Assembly: GCA_913060555.1 (NCBI GenBank)
Contig: CAJXRS010000010.1
Span: 1-41,757, forward strand
Length of the DNA stretch: 41,757 nucleotides
Source of the DNA: an uncultured Gammaproteobacteria bacterium
GTDB lineage: Bacteria; Pseudomonadota; Gammaproteobacteria; Pseudomonadales; Porticoccaceae
Direction of reading: 5' to 3'
The notes beneath the pieces are model-generated. The model ran no database searches. It was not told where the DNA came from and worked only from the letters and a program-made list of their open reading frames with translations. Position 1 is the stretch's first letter; every line of letters starts with the position of its first letter. Below, in pieces: positions 1 to 8,011 of the stretch. A program made the position numbers and the translations under genes.

Positions 1-16
1 ATCATGTGCCGCGCGC

Positions 17-1723
17 TCAGGTATCCGCGCGGGCGTTGGCAATCAGCTCCCGGGCGATCACCTTGAGCGCCAGGGTCTCCTCGGCACCCTCGAAAATGGA
101 CAGTACCCGGGCGTCGACGAAATAGCGGCTCACCGGCATTTCCTCGGCATAGCCCATGCCGCCGTGAATCTGCAGCGCCTCCCGCGTGACCCACTCCGCC
201 GCCCGGCAGGCGAACAGCTTGACCAGGCTGGCCTCCATGCGGCCGCCGCCGGCATCCACCTGGCGCGCCACCGCGTAACTGAACTGGCGCGATGCCTGCA
301 AGGTGGTGATCATCCGACTCAGCTTCACCTGGGTGAGCTGGTAATCGGCGATCGGTTGGGTGAATACCTTGCGCTCGCCCGCATAGGCCAGGGCCTGCTC
401 GCAGGCGGCCTGCATGACACCGGCGGCGCGCGCCGAAGTCTGCAGGCGGCCGCCGGTCAGGCCGGCCATGGTGTAGTAGAAGCCCTTGCCGAGACCGCTC
501 TCGCCGCCCAACAGCTGAGCGTCCGGCACGAAATAGTCTTCGAAAGACAGATCGAACGAGTGCATCCCACGATAGCCCAGGGTGGGGATGGCGTGGCCGC
601 GGAGACGGCCACCGCCGGGCTGCACGACCTCGATCTCGTGACCGGGCGTGCGCGGCTTGTCGACCAGAAACAGGCTGAGGCCACGGAAACCCTCGGCCTC
701 GGCGCCGGTGCGGGCCAGCACCAGGATCAGGTTGGCGGCGCCGGCGAAGGTACACCAGGTCTTGCCGCCGTTGAGCAGCCAGCCGCCGGCGGTGCTGGTG
801 GCCCGAAAGCGGGCGGCCGCCAGGTCCGAGCCGTAGTCGGGCTCGGTCAGGGAGATGGCACACAGGGTTTCGCCGCTGGCGACCCTGGGCAGCCAGTGAT
901 CGCGCTGCGCCTCGGTGCCGCCGGCGAGCAGGGCGCGGGCGAGGATTTCCGGCCGGGTGATGAGGCTGCCGGCGGCGCCCAGAGAGCCGCGGGACAGCTC
1001 CTCGGTGACCAGGATCATGTACAGGCTGTCGTCGCCGCTGTCGGGCTGCAGGCCCTGGTAGCGCTCGGGAATGGAGATGCCGAAGCAACCCATCTCGCGC
1101 AGTGGCTGCAGGATCTCCTCGGGGACGTCGAGGTCCTCGCGGTGGATGCGCTCGGCGAGCGGCATCACCACCTCCGCGGCGAAGCGGCGAAAGGTGTCGC
1201 GGATGATCTCCTTTTCGCCGTCCAGAGCGGCGGGCAGAAAATCCCCCTCGCGCGCACCGAGCAACCGCCCCAGCTCCGCCATCCGCGCCGCGGCGAGGTA
1301 GCGTCCGGGGAGTCCGGTGTCCTCGAAGGCCAGCGCGGCCTCGGTGACCTGGCGCAGCGCCAGACCGAAATCGGCCGGCCGGCTGGCGAGCCGGGCGAGC
1401 ACGGCCTTGACCGCCTCGGCACCGAACTGCAGCGCCGCCCAGCCGGCCAGGGCGTCGCCGCGCACCCGCTCGCTGTAGTCGAGAAAGGCGTTCGCGGCGC
1501 TCAGATCCGCGGCGCAGAAGGCGATTTCGTAGGCGGGGAACTGCTGCCTATCGAGCAGCTCCGGCTTCAGGGAGCCGTCAGCACTGCACTGCACGCGCAG
1601 TGCCGCGAGCGCAGTGTCGACCAGCGCCTGGGTCGCTGCCAGGACAGCGCGCAGTTGGGCCGAATCCGCATCCCGCTCGACCCCGGGCGGAACCGCTGCG
1701 CCCTGTTCGATCATCTTGTTCAT
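17..1723 (-). CDS. Acyl-CoA dehydrogenase with N-terminal extension
   Basis: Flavin (FAD) enzyme that would introduce a double bond next to the CoA thioester of an acyl-CoA and pass electrons to ETF. The product is 568 aa, against about 380 for ordinary family members. Roughly the first 160 residues form an extra helical region, followed by the N-terminal helical, middle beta and C-terminal helical domains. Visible family motifs are ISLTEPDYGSD in the flavin/substrate loop, QIHGGMGYAEE, and SIFEGAEETL near the C-terminus, where the Glu of FEGAEE is the expected catalytic base. The start is the ATG at 1723 because GAGGAGGT lies just upstream; the open frame continues to 1795 without a better start. 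It is the last gene of a minus-strand run with a thiolase and a condensing enzyme, which suggests beta-oxidation of an unusual acyl chain. Substrate unknown; family assignment is firm. Confidence 0.9.
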   Translation of the reverse strand: MNKMIEQGAAVPPGVERDADSAQLRAVLAATQALVDTALAALRVQCSADGSLKPELLDRQQFPAYEIAFCAADLSAANAFLDYSERVRGDALAGWAALQFGAEAVKAVLARLASRPADFGLALRQVTEAALAFEDTGLPGRYLAAARMAELGRLLGAREGDFLPAALDGEKEIIRDTFRRFAAEVVMPLAERIHREDLDVPEEILQPLREMGCFGISIPERYQGLQPDSGDDSLYMILVTEELSRGSLGAAGSLITRPEILARALLAGGTEAQRDHWLPRVASGETLCAISLTEPDYGSDLAAARFRATSTAGGWLLNGGKTWCTFAGAANLILVLARTGAEAEGFRGLSLFLVDKPRTPGHEIEVVQPGGGRLRGHAIPTLGYRGMHSFDLSFEDYFVPDAQLLGGESGLGKGFYYTMAGLTGGRLQTSARAAGVMQAACEQALAYAGERKVFTQPIADYQLTQVKLSRMITTLQASRQFSYAVARQVDAGGGRMEASLVKLFACRAAEWVTREALQIHGGMGYAEEMPVSRYFVDARVLSIFEGAEETLALKVIARELIANARADT

Positions 1724-1820
1724 CGGACCTCCTCGGCGGTCTCCGGACAGTGGCGGACAGCGGCGGCGCCCTCTGGGCCGCCGCCGGTGACGCATCCTGC
1801 CAGGCGCGCCCGGCCCGCGA

Positions 1821-3023
1821 TCAGGCGTCGTAACGCCCGACGATGGCGACGCTGACCACGTTCTGGTGGGGGAAGCCGCCCAGGTTGTGGGTCAGGCCGA
1901 TTTTCGGGTCGTCCAGCTGACGCGGCCCGGCGCGGCCGGTGAGCTGCAGATACATTTCGTAGAGCATGCGCAGGCCGGAGGCGCCGATCGGATGGCCGAA
2001 GCATTTGAGGCCGCCGTCGATCTGACAGGGCACCTCGCCGTCCGCATCGAAGGCGCCATCGAGCACGTCCTTGACCGCCCCGCCCTCCGGGGACAGGAAC
2101 AGGTCTTCCATGGTGACCAACTCGGTAATCGAGAAGCAGTCGTGCACCTCGGTCATGCTCACTTCGCGGCGCGGATCCTTGATCCCGGCCTCTTCGTAGG
2201 CGCGCTTGGCGGCGATCCGCGTGGTCGCCACGTAGGAGCCATCCCAGTTGCCGAAGCCGCCTTCCTCGCCATTGGAGGCGCACAGCTGCAGCGCCTTGAC
2301 ACTGACCAGATCGCGCTTGCCCAGGCTGCGGGCGATCTCCGGCGTGGTGACGATGGCGCAGGCCGCGCCGTCACTGACGCCGCAGCAGTCGAACAGCCCG
2401 ATCGGCTCGGCGATCATGGGTGCGTTCATGGCCTGATCTTCGGTGATTGCGCGCTGCAGGTGGGCCTTGGAATTCTTGGCGCCGTTGGCGTGGCTCTTCA
2501 CCGAGACGTGGGCCATGGCCCGTTTGAGATCCTGTTTGTCGGTCTTGTACTTGGCCCGATAGCCGGCGGCCAGTTGCGCGAACATGCCCGGCGCCGACAG
2601 GTTGGGGTAGTACATGTCGTTGGTAACCCCCCGCGAGCGCTGCGGCAGACCGCCATAGCCCGTGTCCTTGAGCTTTTCGAAACCCATCGCCAGGGCGATG
2701 TCACAGGCGCCGGAGGCCACTGCATAGGTGGCGGCGCGAAACGCCTCGGTGCCGCTGGCGCAGTAGTTCTCCAGGCGGGTGACCGGAATATAGGGCAGGC
2801 GCAGTGCGATCGACAGCGGCATGGCGCCCGGGCCGACGCTGAAGGCGTCGATCCCGGTGGCCTGCCAGGCAGCCTCGATCTGATTTTTCTCGATGCCGGC
2901 GTCGGCGAGGCATTCCTCGAACGCCTCGGTCATGAGGTCGGCGGGTTCTGCATCCCAGCGCTCACCGAACTTGCTGCAACCGGCGCCGAGAATGACGACT
3001 TTGTCACGAATACCCTTGGCCAT
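1821..3023 (-). CDS. SCP2-type thiolase / acetyl-CoA acetyltransferase
   Basis: Predicted to cleave a 3-oxoacyl-CoA with CoA (or condense in reverse). The 400-aa length is typical of the sterol-carrier-protein-X/thiolase group. Catalytic features are all present: nucleophilic Cys in NYCASGTEAFRAA (about residue 90), the HDCFS motif (about residue 295) and CFGHPIGASG (about residue 343), which supplies the His and second Cys. The start is the ATG at 3023, preceded by GGAGGAG at ideal spacing. The upstream HMG-CoA-synthase-like gene ends 24 bp before it, so the two are probably co-transcribed. Together with the two acyl-CoA dehydrogenases it would supply the thiolytic step of a beta-oxidation-like route. 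SCP2-type thiolases often act on branched or steroid acyl-CoAs, but the substrate here is inference. Confidence 0.9.
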   Translation of the reverse strand: MAKGIRDKVVILGAGCSKFGERWDAEPADLMTEAFEECLADAGIEKNQIEAAWQATGIDAFSVGPGAMPLSIALRLPYIPVTRLENYCASGTEAFRAATYAVASGACDIALAMGFEKLKDTGYGGLPQRSRGVTNDMYYPNLSAPGMFAQLAAGYRAKYKTDKQDLKRAMAHVSVKSHANGAKNSKAHLQRAITEDQAMNAPMIAEPIGLFDCCGVSDGAACAIVTTPEIARSLGKRDLVSVKALQLCASNGEEGGFGNWDGSYVATTRIAAKRAYEEAGIKDPRREVSMTEVHDCFSITELVTMEDLFLSPEGGAVKDVLDGAFDADGEVPCQIDGGLKCFGHPIGASGLRMLYEMYLQLTGRAGPRQLDDPKIGLTHNLGGFPHQNVVSVAIVGRYDA

Positions 3024-3047
3024 GAGTGGCTCCTCCAGGTGATGAAT

Positions 3048-4496
3048 TCAGCGCGAGGGAACGGCTTTCCAGAAGTATTTTCGGAAGCCCCTCTGAGTGT
3101 CAATCTGCTTGATACGGAAGTGCACCGAGACCTCGGCCCCGGTATCGAAGGTGTCCGGATCGACCTCGGTGAGGTCCATCATCAGCCGTCCGCCGCAGTC
3201 GAACACCACCATACCGAAATAGGCCGGGGGATTGAAATCGAAGGTCAGGCGGTCGGCGGTCCAGGTGGCCACCTTGCCGCGCTGACCGGCCATCGGATAG
3301 GCCTCCTGAGTGTCCAGGGCGCCGCACTCCGGATTGACGCAATAGTGCGCGCGGGGGATCTGCACCGTCTGGCACTTGGTGCACTTGCCGCCGATGAAGC
3401 TGTTGGTCAGCGCGCGGTTGCGGTACATGGCCGACAGGAAAGCGGTCTTGTCGACATCGGCACGCTTGCCCAGCTCCTTGTCGATCAGGTCGTTGAAGGA
3501 CTGAAACTTGTTGTAGTTGGTCTCCGGCACACCGGCGGCCAGCCAGCCGCTGACGCCGCGCTGCGGCTGCCACTCGGCGATGCGCGAAGTGGCGCGAAAC
3601 AGCAGGGCGTCGCAGCCCTGACCGAAACCGACCACCAGCAGCAGATCACCGGGCCTGGCTTCCTCCAGGCGCTGCGCGAGCAGCAGCATCGCGTGGGCTG
3701 TGCCGGTGATGCCGACGCTCTGCAGCAGGTTATCCGTTACCGCCGAGTCCGGTATGCCGAGCTTTTTGGCAAGCCCACCAGGCACCTGGCGCTGGTCGGT
3801 GGGCATCACGAAATGGGCGATGTCCGCGGCCTCGACGCCGGTCTGCGCCAGCAGGGCCTGCACGGCCTGCGGCACGATCTTCATGTAGCCCTCGTCGCGT
3901 ACCCAGCGCTCCTCCCAGCCGACGTCGTAATCGCGACCCTCGGCCCGGTAGTGGTCGATGAAGTCCACCGGCTGGCTGACGCTGCCCACCAGCTCCGCGA
4001 GCACGTCGCCCGCGCCGATCACCACCGCCGCGGCACCGTCACCGTAGAGCATCTCTTCGCGGGAGGCGCACTTGGTCAGGCGATGCTCGGAGGCCACCAC
4101 CAGGGCGTCGCCCCGGCCGGCGGCGGCAATATCCACTGCGTTGAGCAGTGCCGAGGTACCGGCGCGCTGCGAGCAGGTCACGTCCAGGGTGCGCAGGTTG
4201 GCGGGGTCGAAGTGCATGGCCTCGGCGAGGATCACCGAATTCTGGCGGTCGGCAAAGGGCAGCGAGGTCGATGCCAGCAGCAGGGCCGCCGGGGTCCGGT
4301 CGGGTGCACGACCCAGCGCATCCGCGCAGGCCTCGGTGGCCATGGTGATGGCGTCCTCGTCCCAGTTGCACATGGTCTTCTCACCCTTGGCGAGCCCGCG
4401 CAGGCCGGAATCGAACCAGGCGTTGGCGTCCGCGATCACCTGTTTCTGCAGGCGCGCACGCGGCAGATAGGCGCCGTAGGCAGTGATGCCGATCAT
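3048..4496 (-). CDS. HMG-CoA synthase-like condensing enzyme fused to zinc-ribbon/OB (DUF35) domain
   Basis: 482-aa two-part protein. Residues about 1-340 have the thiolase fold of the 3-hydroxy-3-methylglutaryl-CoA synthase / KAS III group, with the nucleophilic Cys in DVTCSQRAGTSALL and a GDGAAAVVIG motif. Residues about 350-480 form a rubredoxin-like zinc ribbon (two Cys pairs in KCTKC and CVNPEC) followed by an OB-fold, the DUF35 architecture that binds acyl-CoA in ChsH2-like proteins. The upstream in-frame TTG at 4502 is less likely than the ATG at 4496, which has a GGGG stretch 7 bp before it. It lies 43 bp downstream of an acyl-CoA dehydrogenase and 24 bp upstream of the thiolase. It could make or cleave a C-C bond in a CoA intermediate; the direction is not determinable. 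Confidence 0.85.
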   Translation of the reverse strand: MIGITAYGAYLPRARLQKQVIADANAWFDSGLRGLAKGEKTMCNWDEDAITMATEACADALGRAPDRTPAALLLASTSLPFADRQNSVILAEAMHFDPANLRTLDVTCSQRAGTSALLNAVDIAAAGRGDALVVASEHRLTKCASREEMLYGDGAAAVVIGAGDVLAELVGSVSQPVDFIDHYRAEGRDYDVGWEERWVRDEGYMKIVPQAVQALLAQTGVEAADIAHFVMPTDQRQVPGGLAKKLGIPDSAVTDNLLQSVGITGTAHAMLLLAQRLEEARPGDLLLVVGFGQGCDALLFRATSRIAEWQPQRGVSGWLAAGVPETNYNKFQSFNDLIDKELGKRADVDKTAFLSAMYRNRALTNSFIGGKCTKCQTVQIPRAHYCVNPECGALDTQEAYPMAGQRGKVATWTADRLTFDFNPPAYFGMVVFDCGGRLMMDLTEVDPDTFDTGAEVSVHFRIKQIDTQRGFRKYFWKAVPSR

Positions 4497-4539
4497 AGTC
4501 AATCCCCGTCGATGATGATGGTTGGTCGGAATCCGCCGG

Positions 4540-5685
4540 CTACAGGTGCCGGCTGATGAACAGTTTCATGATTTCCGAGGTGCCGCCGTAGATGCGGCGG
4601 ATCCGCGCATCGGTAAAGATGCGCGCGATCGGATATTCGCACATGTAGCCATAGCCGCCGAACAGCTGCAGGCATTCGTCGACGATGCGTCCTTCCCGCT
4701 CCGTGGTCCAGAGCTTGGCCATGGCCCCCTGCTCCGCGGTCAGGTCGCCGTCGACGATGCGGTGCAGGCATTGATCGAGAAACGCCCAGCCCACCGCCAG
4801 ATCCGTCTTGATCTCGGCCAGCTTGAAGGCCGTGTTCTGGAACTCCAGCAGCGCCTTGCCGAACGCCCTGCGCTCCTTGACGTAGGCCACGGTCAGATCG
4901 TAGGCACGCTGGGCTTCGGCCCAGGCGCGAAAGGCCACGGTCAGGCGCTCGCGGGGCAGCTCCCCCATCAGATAGGCGAAACCGCGGCCCTCTTCGCCGA
5001 CCAGATTGCTCACCGGCACCCGGACATCGGCAAAGAACATCTCCGAGGTATCGGCGCCCTTCTGGCCGATCTTGTCGAGGTTGCGGCCGCGCTCGAAGCC
5101 CGCCCGATCGGTCTCGACGATGATCAGGCTCATGCCCTTGGCGCCCTTGGCGGGATCCGTCTTGCACACCACGATCACGAAATCACAGTGCTGGCCATTG
5201 GTGATGAAGGTCTTCTGACCGTTGATCACATAGCTGTCGCCGTCGCGGACCGCGGTGGTGCGAATGCCCTGCAGATCGCTGCCGGCGCCCGGCTCGGTCA
5301 TGGCGATCGCGGAGATGATCTCGCCGCTCACCATGCCGGGCAGCCAGCGCTGCTTGAGCGCCTCACTGGCATGGTGGAGCAGATAGTAGGCGGTGATATC
5401 GGACTGCAGGGCAAAACTACAGCTGCCGCCACCGATGGCATAGCCGATCTCCTCGGAGGAGATCATGTTGTAGTAGAAGTCGCCGCCCGGCCCGCCGTAG
5501 GTCTCGGGGATGCCACAACAGAGCAGTCCCTGGGCACCGGCCTTGCGCCACAGCTCGCGAGGTATGATGCCGTCGTGCTCCCAGCGCTCGATATGGGGTT
5601 CGAGCTCCTCCCGGTAGAAACGGCGGGCGGTGTGGCGAAAGAGTTCGTGATCCGCGCTGTACACGGATCTGTTGTTCATCGGCAT
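4540..5685 (-). CDS. Acyl-CoA dehydrogenase
   Basis: 381 aa, normal family length, all three acyl-CoA dehydrogenase domains. Motifs: AMTEPGAGSDLQGIRT (flavin/substrate loop, about residue 130), RRAFGKAL, QLFGGYGYMCEYP and IYGGTSEIMK at the C-terminus. The C-terminal position that holds the catalytic Glu in medium-chain enzymes is Gly here (YGGT). An LPRERL segment in the middle of the last domain puts a Glu where isovaleryl- and long-chain-type enzymes carry their base, so the enzyme is probably active. Two closely spaced ATGs (5685 and 5679) are possible starts; neither has a clear ribosome-binding site. The frame stays open to 5889, but that part is arginine-rich, looks non-coding and would overlap the upstream gene. 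First of four neighbouring CoA-metabolism genes on this strand. Confidence 0.88.
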   Translation of the reverse strand: MPMNNRSVYSADHELFRHTARRFYREELEPHIERWEHDGIIPRELWRKAGAQGLLCCGIPETYGGPGGDFYYNMISSEEIGYAIGGGSCSFALQSDITAYYLLHHASEALKQRWLPGMVSGEIISAIAMTEPGAGSDLQGIRTTAVRDGDSYVINGQKTFITNGQHCDFVIVVCKTDPAKGAKGMSLIIVETDRAGFERGRNLDKIGQKGADTSEMFFADVRVPVSNLVGEEGRGFAYLMGELPRERLTVAFRAWAEAQRAYDLTVAYVKERRAFGKALLEFQNTAFKLAEIKTDLAVGWAFLDQCLHRIVDGDLTAEQGAMAKLWTTEREGRIVDECLQLFGGYGYMCEYPIARIFTDARIRRIYGGTSEIMKLFISRHL

Positions 5686-5885
5686 CGGCTTGGTTCCGGT
5701 TCGGGTTTCCGGCGACCGGCGGCAGAGCTGACGGCGGGCGTCATCGCGATCGCAAGCGCCTCGATTGTATCCGATTTGCCTGCCGCCGAAGCGCGCTCGG
5801 CGCGCCGCGGGCAGCCGCCGGGGTGCGGGGGAAAGTTCGCGACCCGGCATCGCCGGCCGGATCGCGACGGCATCCCTCGCGGGTG
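5686..5885. other. Intergenic spacer with hairpin
   Basis: About 200 bp between the luciferase-like gene and the acyl-CoA dehydrogenase gene. No credible gene is seen. It contains the hairpin at 5837-5867 and probably the promoter of the downstream four-gene run, although no good -35/-10 pair was recognised. Confidence 0.5.
5837..5867 (-). terminator. Hairpin downstream of luciferase-like gene
   Basis: The sequence TCGCGA at 5837-5842 is matched by TCGCGA at 5862-5867. Inside it a CCGGC arm faces GCCGG, giving a stem with a small internal loop. Read on the minus strand it lies about 20 bp after the stop codon of the gene at 5886 and is followed by ACTTTCCCC rather than a long T run. A weak intrinsic terminator or RNA-stabilising hairpin is plausible. 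Confidence 0.35.
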
Positions 5886-7079
5886 TCAACGCACCCGGTC
5901 GGTGAAGTTGGGCAGCACCTTCTCGGTGAGCAGCTCGAAGTGGCGCATCATCTTGGCCTGCGGAATGAGGCTGTTGTAGGTGAACAGCCAGAAGTAGTCG
6001 CAGGGCAGATCCTGGAACAGCTTCTCCAGCTTGCGATTGACGGTGTCCGGGCTGCCGCAGATCACCAGGCCGCGCTCTTCGATGGTTTCGAAGTCATTTT
6101 TGATCGTAAAGGGGTCTTCGCCCTTCTTCATGATCGCGGCGTTGAAACCAAAGGGCTGGAAGAAGTTGCACCAGACGTAAGCACCGGCGCGACTGGCGAT
6201 GGCCCGCGCCTCTTCATCGGTGTCGGCGACCACGATCTCCCGGGTCATGCCCATGCGGTAGGGCTTGCCGGCTTTTTCCGCCGCTTCCCGGGCGGCGCGG
6301 ATATGCTGCTGCGCGGTGGGCACATCGGTGATGATGGTGATCGGGGTGACCTCGTTTTCCATCGCCCAGACGATGGAGCGCTCGGAGACGCTGAACGGTT
6401 GGAAGAGATCCGGGATGCGCTTGTCATAGGTGGCGGGCACGGTGCCGATTTCGGTCAGGTAGCCCTTGTCGTCGACGCCCTGGCCGTACTTGCGGGTTAC
6501 GTTGTGCGTGGCCCAGTAGGTGTTGGCCGGGGGGATCTCCCAGAACTTGCTCTTGTGTGAAAAGGTGTCGTTGCGCCAGGCCTTGAGGATGATCTGAAAG
6601 TGATCCTCGTAGAGCTCACGCTTGAGTGCGTCATAGGCCTCGGCGCCGAGCTCGGCCTCGCGCCCCATGCCCTCGATCTGCTGCCCGAGCGTCGCCACCC
6701 AGCGCGGCTGATAGCCGCGGGCGAAACCGGCAAAGGCGCGCCCCTGGGTCATCTGGTCGACCATGGCGATGTCTTCGGCGAGCCGCACCGGATTGTGGGC
6801 GGGCAGCACATTGCCCAGCTGGCCCACCTTGAGATTTTTGGTCTGCATACCGATGAAGAGGTCGAGCAGTATCGGGTTGGTGGAGACTTCTTCTCCCTCG
6901 ATATGGAAATGGTGTTCCGTGGTGCCCATCCCATAGTAGCCATGTTCGTCCATGTACCTGGCCTGTTCGGACAGCTCTTTGAGCATCTGTTGGTACAGGT
7001 CGGTGCGTTTGCCCGCCATACCTTTTTCGATTTCCTCGATGCTCCCGATTACGGGCAGATAAAAAGCACCTATTTCCAT
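5886..7079 (-). CDS. LLM-class (luciferase-like) flavin-dependent monooxygenase
   Basis: 397-aa protein of the bacterial luciferase-like fold, expected to use reduced FMN and O2 to oxygenate an organic substrate. The N-terminus MEIGAFYLPVIGS, the TTEHHFH segment, the GQLGNVLPAHNPVRLAEDIA stretch and DQMTQGRAFAGFARGYQ are classic for this family (first strands and flavin pocket). The start at 7079 is chosen because AGAGG precedes it and because the family consensus begins there; the open frame reaches 7133 without a better start. Its position next to acyl-CoA dehydrogenases and close to a Baeyer-Villiger enzyme suggests degradation of a cyclic, branched or terpenoid compound. Substrate unknown. 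Confidence 0.88.
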   Translation of the reverse strand: MEIGAFYLPVIGSIEEIEKGMAGKRTDLYQQMLKELSEQARYMDEHGYYGMGTTEHHFHIEGEEVSTNPILLDLFIGMQTKNLKVGQLGNVLPAHNPVRLAEDIAMVDQMTQGRAFAGFARGYQPRWVATLGQQIEGMGREAELGAEAYDALKRELYEDHFQIILKAWRNDTFSHKSKFWEIPPANTYWATHNVTRKYGQGVDDKGYLTEIGTVPATYDKRIPDLFQPFSVSERSIVWAMENEVTPITIITDVPTAQQHIRAAREAAEKAGKPYRMGMTREIVVADTDEEARAIASRAGAYVWCNFFQPFGFNAAIMKKGEDPFTIKNDFETIEERGLVICGSPDTVNRKLEKLFQDLPCDYFWLFTYNSLIPQAKMMRHFELLTEKVLPNFTDRVR

Positions 7080-7448
7080 CGTTGACCTCTTACTCGGTTG
7101 GAGTGATGAACCCGCATGTCGGCTATTTGCCAAGGGTGGCCCGCCGGCATGGCAAGCGACTGCGCGCTACGCAGGCCGGCTCGCAACCCGGCTCGCAATA
7201 AATAAAGGCCGCTCCGTGCGGTACGAACCTCGTTCACGCAAACCGCTGCATGCGGGCTTTTTATCGGGACCGGTCCGCCGACCAGTTTGGTTGCGGCTTG
7301 CGGACCCCCCGCCGGATTCTCCGACCACTGGCGTCGTGCCCGGCTTCAGCGTGCAGCGAGGCAGGCATTGTAGCGGATCCTCGAGCGCCGGATTCTACCC
7401 GCCGGTCGGACGTCGCCCGAGCGGCCGGCAAATGCCCTGGTCTACCGG

Positions 7449-7481
7449 CCGATGTTGCCCGACTGCCGATGTTGCCCGACT
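7449..7481. repeat. 17-bp tandem duplication
   Basis: CCGATGTTGCCCGACTG at 7449-7465 is followed at once by the same sequence (16 of 17 bases) at 7466-7481. It lies in non-coding DNA between two minus-strand transcription units. Probably a local replication-slippage product; no function is apparent. Confidence 0.8.
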
Positions 7482-7530
7482 AAAGGCGCAGCAGCCTTGA
7501 CCTCGGCCAGCCAAACGCCGCCGGAGGAAC

Positions 7531-7556
7531 GCAAAAGGCCCCGCGGAACGGGGCCT
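7531..7556 (-). terminator. Rho-independent terminator of thiolase-like/DUF35 operon
   Basis: Perfect 8-bp stem AGGCCCCG / CGGGGCCT (7536-7543 and 7549-7556) with a 5-base loop. On the minus strand the stem is followed by TTTTGC. It sits 33 bp after the stop codon of the DUF35 gene at 7590, in the right place and orientation to end that operon. Confidence 0.75.
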
Positions 7557-7589
7557 GGCGTTACCCGGAACATCCAGTCAAACGCAGAC

Positions 7590-8009
7590 TCAACCCCCGC
7601 GCGGGCGGAAAAAGGGCAACTGGCCGCCTTCCTTGAGCGGCTCGAATACCACCTCCATGGGCATGTCGATACGCAGGTCGTTGTAGTCCAGATCGCGAAG
7701 GCCGGCGGTCATGCGCACGCCCTCTTCCATCTCCACCACCAGTACCGCGTAGGGGAAGATGCTCTCGAACTCCGGGGACATGGGCATGTGGCAGACCGTC
7801 CAGGAATAAACGGTGCCGCGACCGTTGGACTCGCGCCATGCCCAGCGCTCGGAGCCGCAGTGGGCGCACATGAAGCGCGGAATGTGACGCCAGGTCTCGC
7901 AGTCGAGACAGCACTGGAAGGCGAGCACGCCCTTGGCGCAATGTTCCCAGAACTGCTCGTCGAGGTAGTGTCGAGGCGTGGGTGCCGGATTGGGAATGTA
8001 TTCGCTCAT
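7590..8009 (-). CDS. Zinc-ribbon / OB-fold (DUF35) acyl-CoA-binding protein
   Basis: 139 aa. An N-terminal helix (about 1-30, YLDEQFWEHC) is followed by a rubredoxin-like zinc ribbon with Cys pairs in CCLDC and CAHC (about residues 33-52), then an OB-fold of about 80 residues containing GRGTVYSWTVCH. This is the ChsH2-like DUF35 architecture, which binds acyl-CoA and partners with thiolase-fold enzymes. It starts 2 bp after the stop codon of the thiolase-like gene, with AGGAA as ribosome-binding site, so the two proteins are probably made in equal amounts and form a complex. By analogy with Ltp2/DUF35 pairs it would be the regulatory or CoA-binding half of a retro-aldolase or condensing enzyme. 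Confidence 0.88.
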   Translation of the reverse strand: MSEYIPNPAPTPRHYLDEQFWEHCAKGVLAFQCCLDCETWRHIPRFMCAHCGSERWAWRESNGRGTVYSWTVCHMPMSPEFESIFPYAVLVVEMEEGVRMTAGLRDLDYNDLRIDMPMEVVFEPLKEGGQLPFFRPRGG

Positions 8010-8011
8010 GC

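Larger units (their letters stand above)
7080..7589. other. 510-bp non-coding spacer
   Basis: No convincing gene on either strand: the short open frames are proline/arginine-rich and lack family features or ribosome-binding sites. It should contain the promoter of the luciferase-like gene (minus strand, near 7080-7200). It also holds a perfect 17-bp tandem duplication (7449-7481) and a strong minus-strand terminator (7531-7556). Confidence 0.6.

Noticed and set aside
1-16. A minus-strand ATG at positions 3-5, 11 bp after the first gene's stop codon
   Set aside because: It could start the next gene of the run, but only five bases are in the window, so nothing can be supported.
164-1855. Long plus-strand open frame opposite the first acyl-CoA dehydrogenase
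   Set aside because: It is the antisense shadow of a gene with clear family motifs; the high GC content opens long frames on the opposite strand.
1866-4556. 896-codon plus-strand open frame
   Set aside because: Covers two well-supported minus-strand genes (thiolase and condensing enzyme) and has no recognisable domain.
7243-7262. Short hairpin CCGC/GCGG followed by TTTTT on the plus strand
   Set aside because: Looks like a terminator, but the stem is only 4 bp and no plus-strand gene lies upstream.
7216-7500. Short plus-strand open frames in the 510-bp spacer
   Set aside because: No ribosome-binding site, Pro/Arg-rich composition and no family resemblance.
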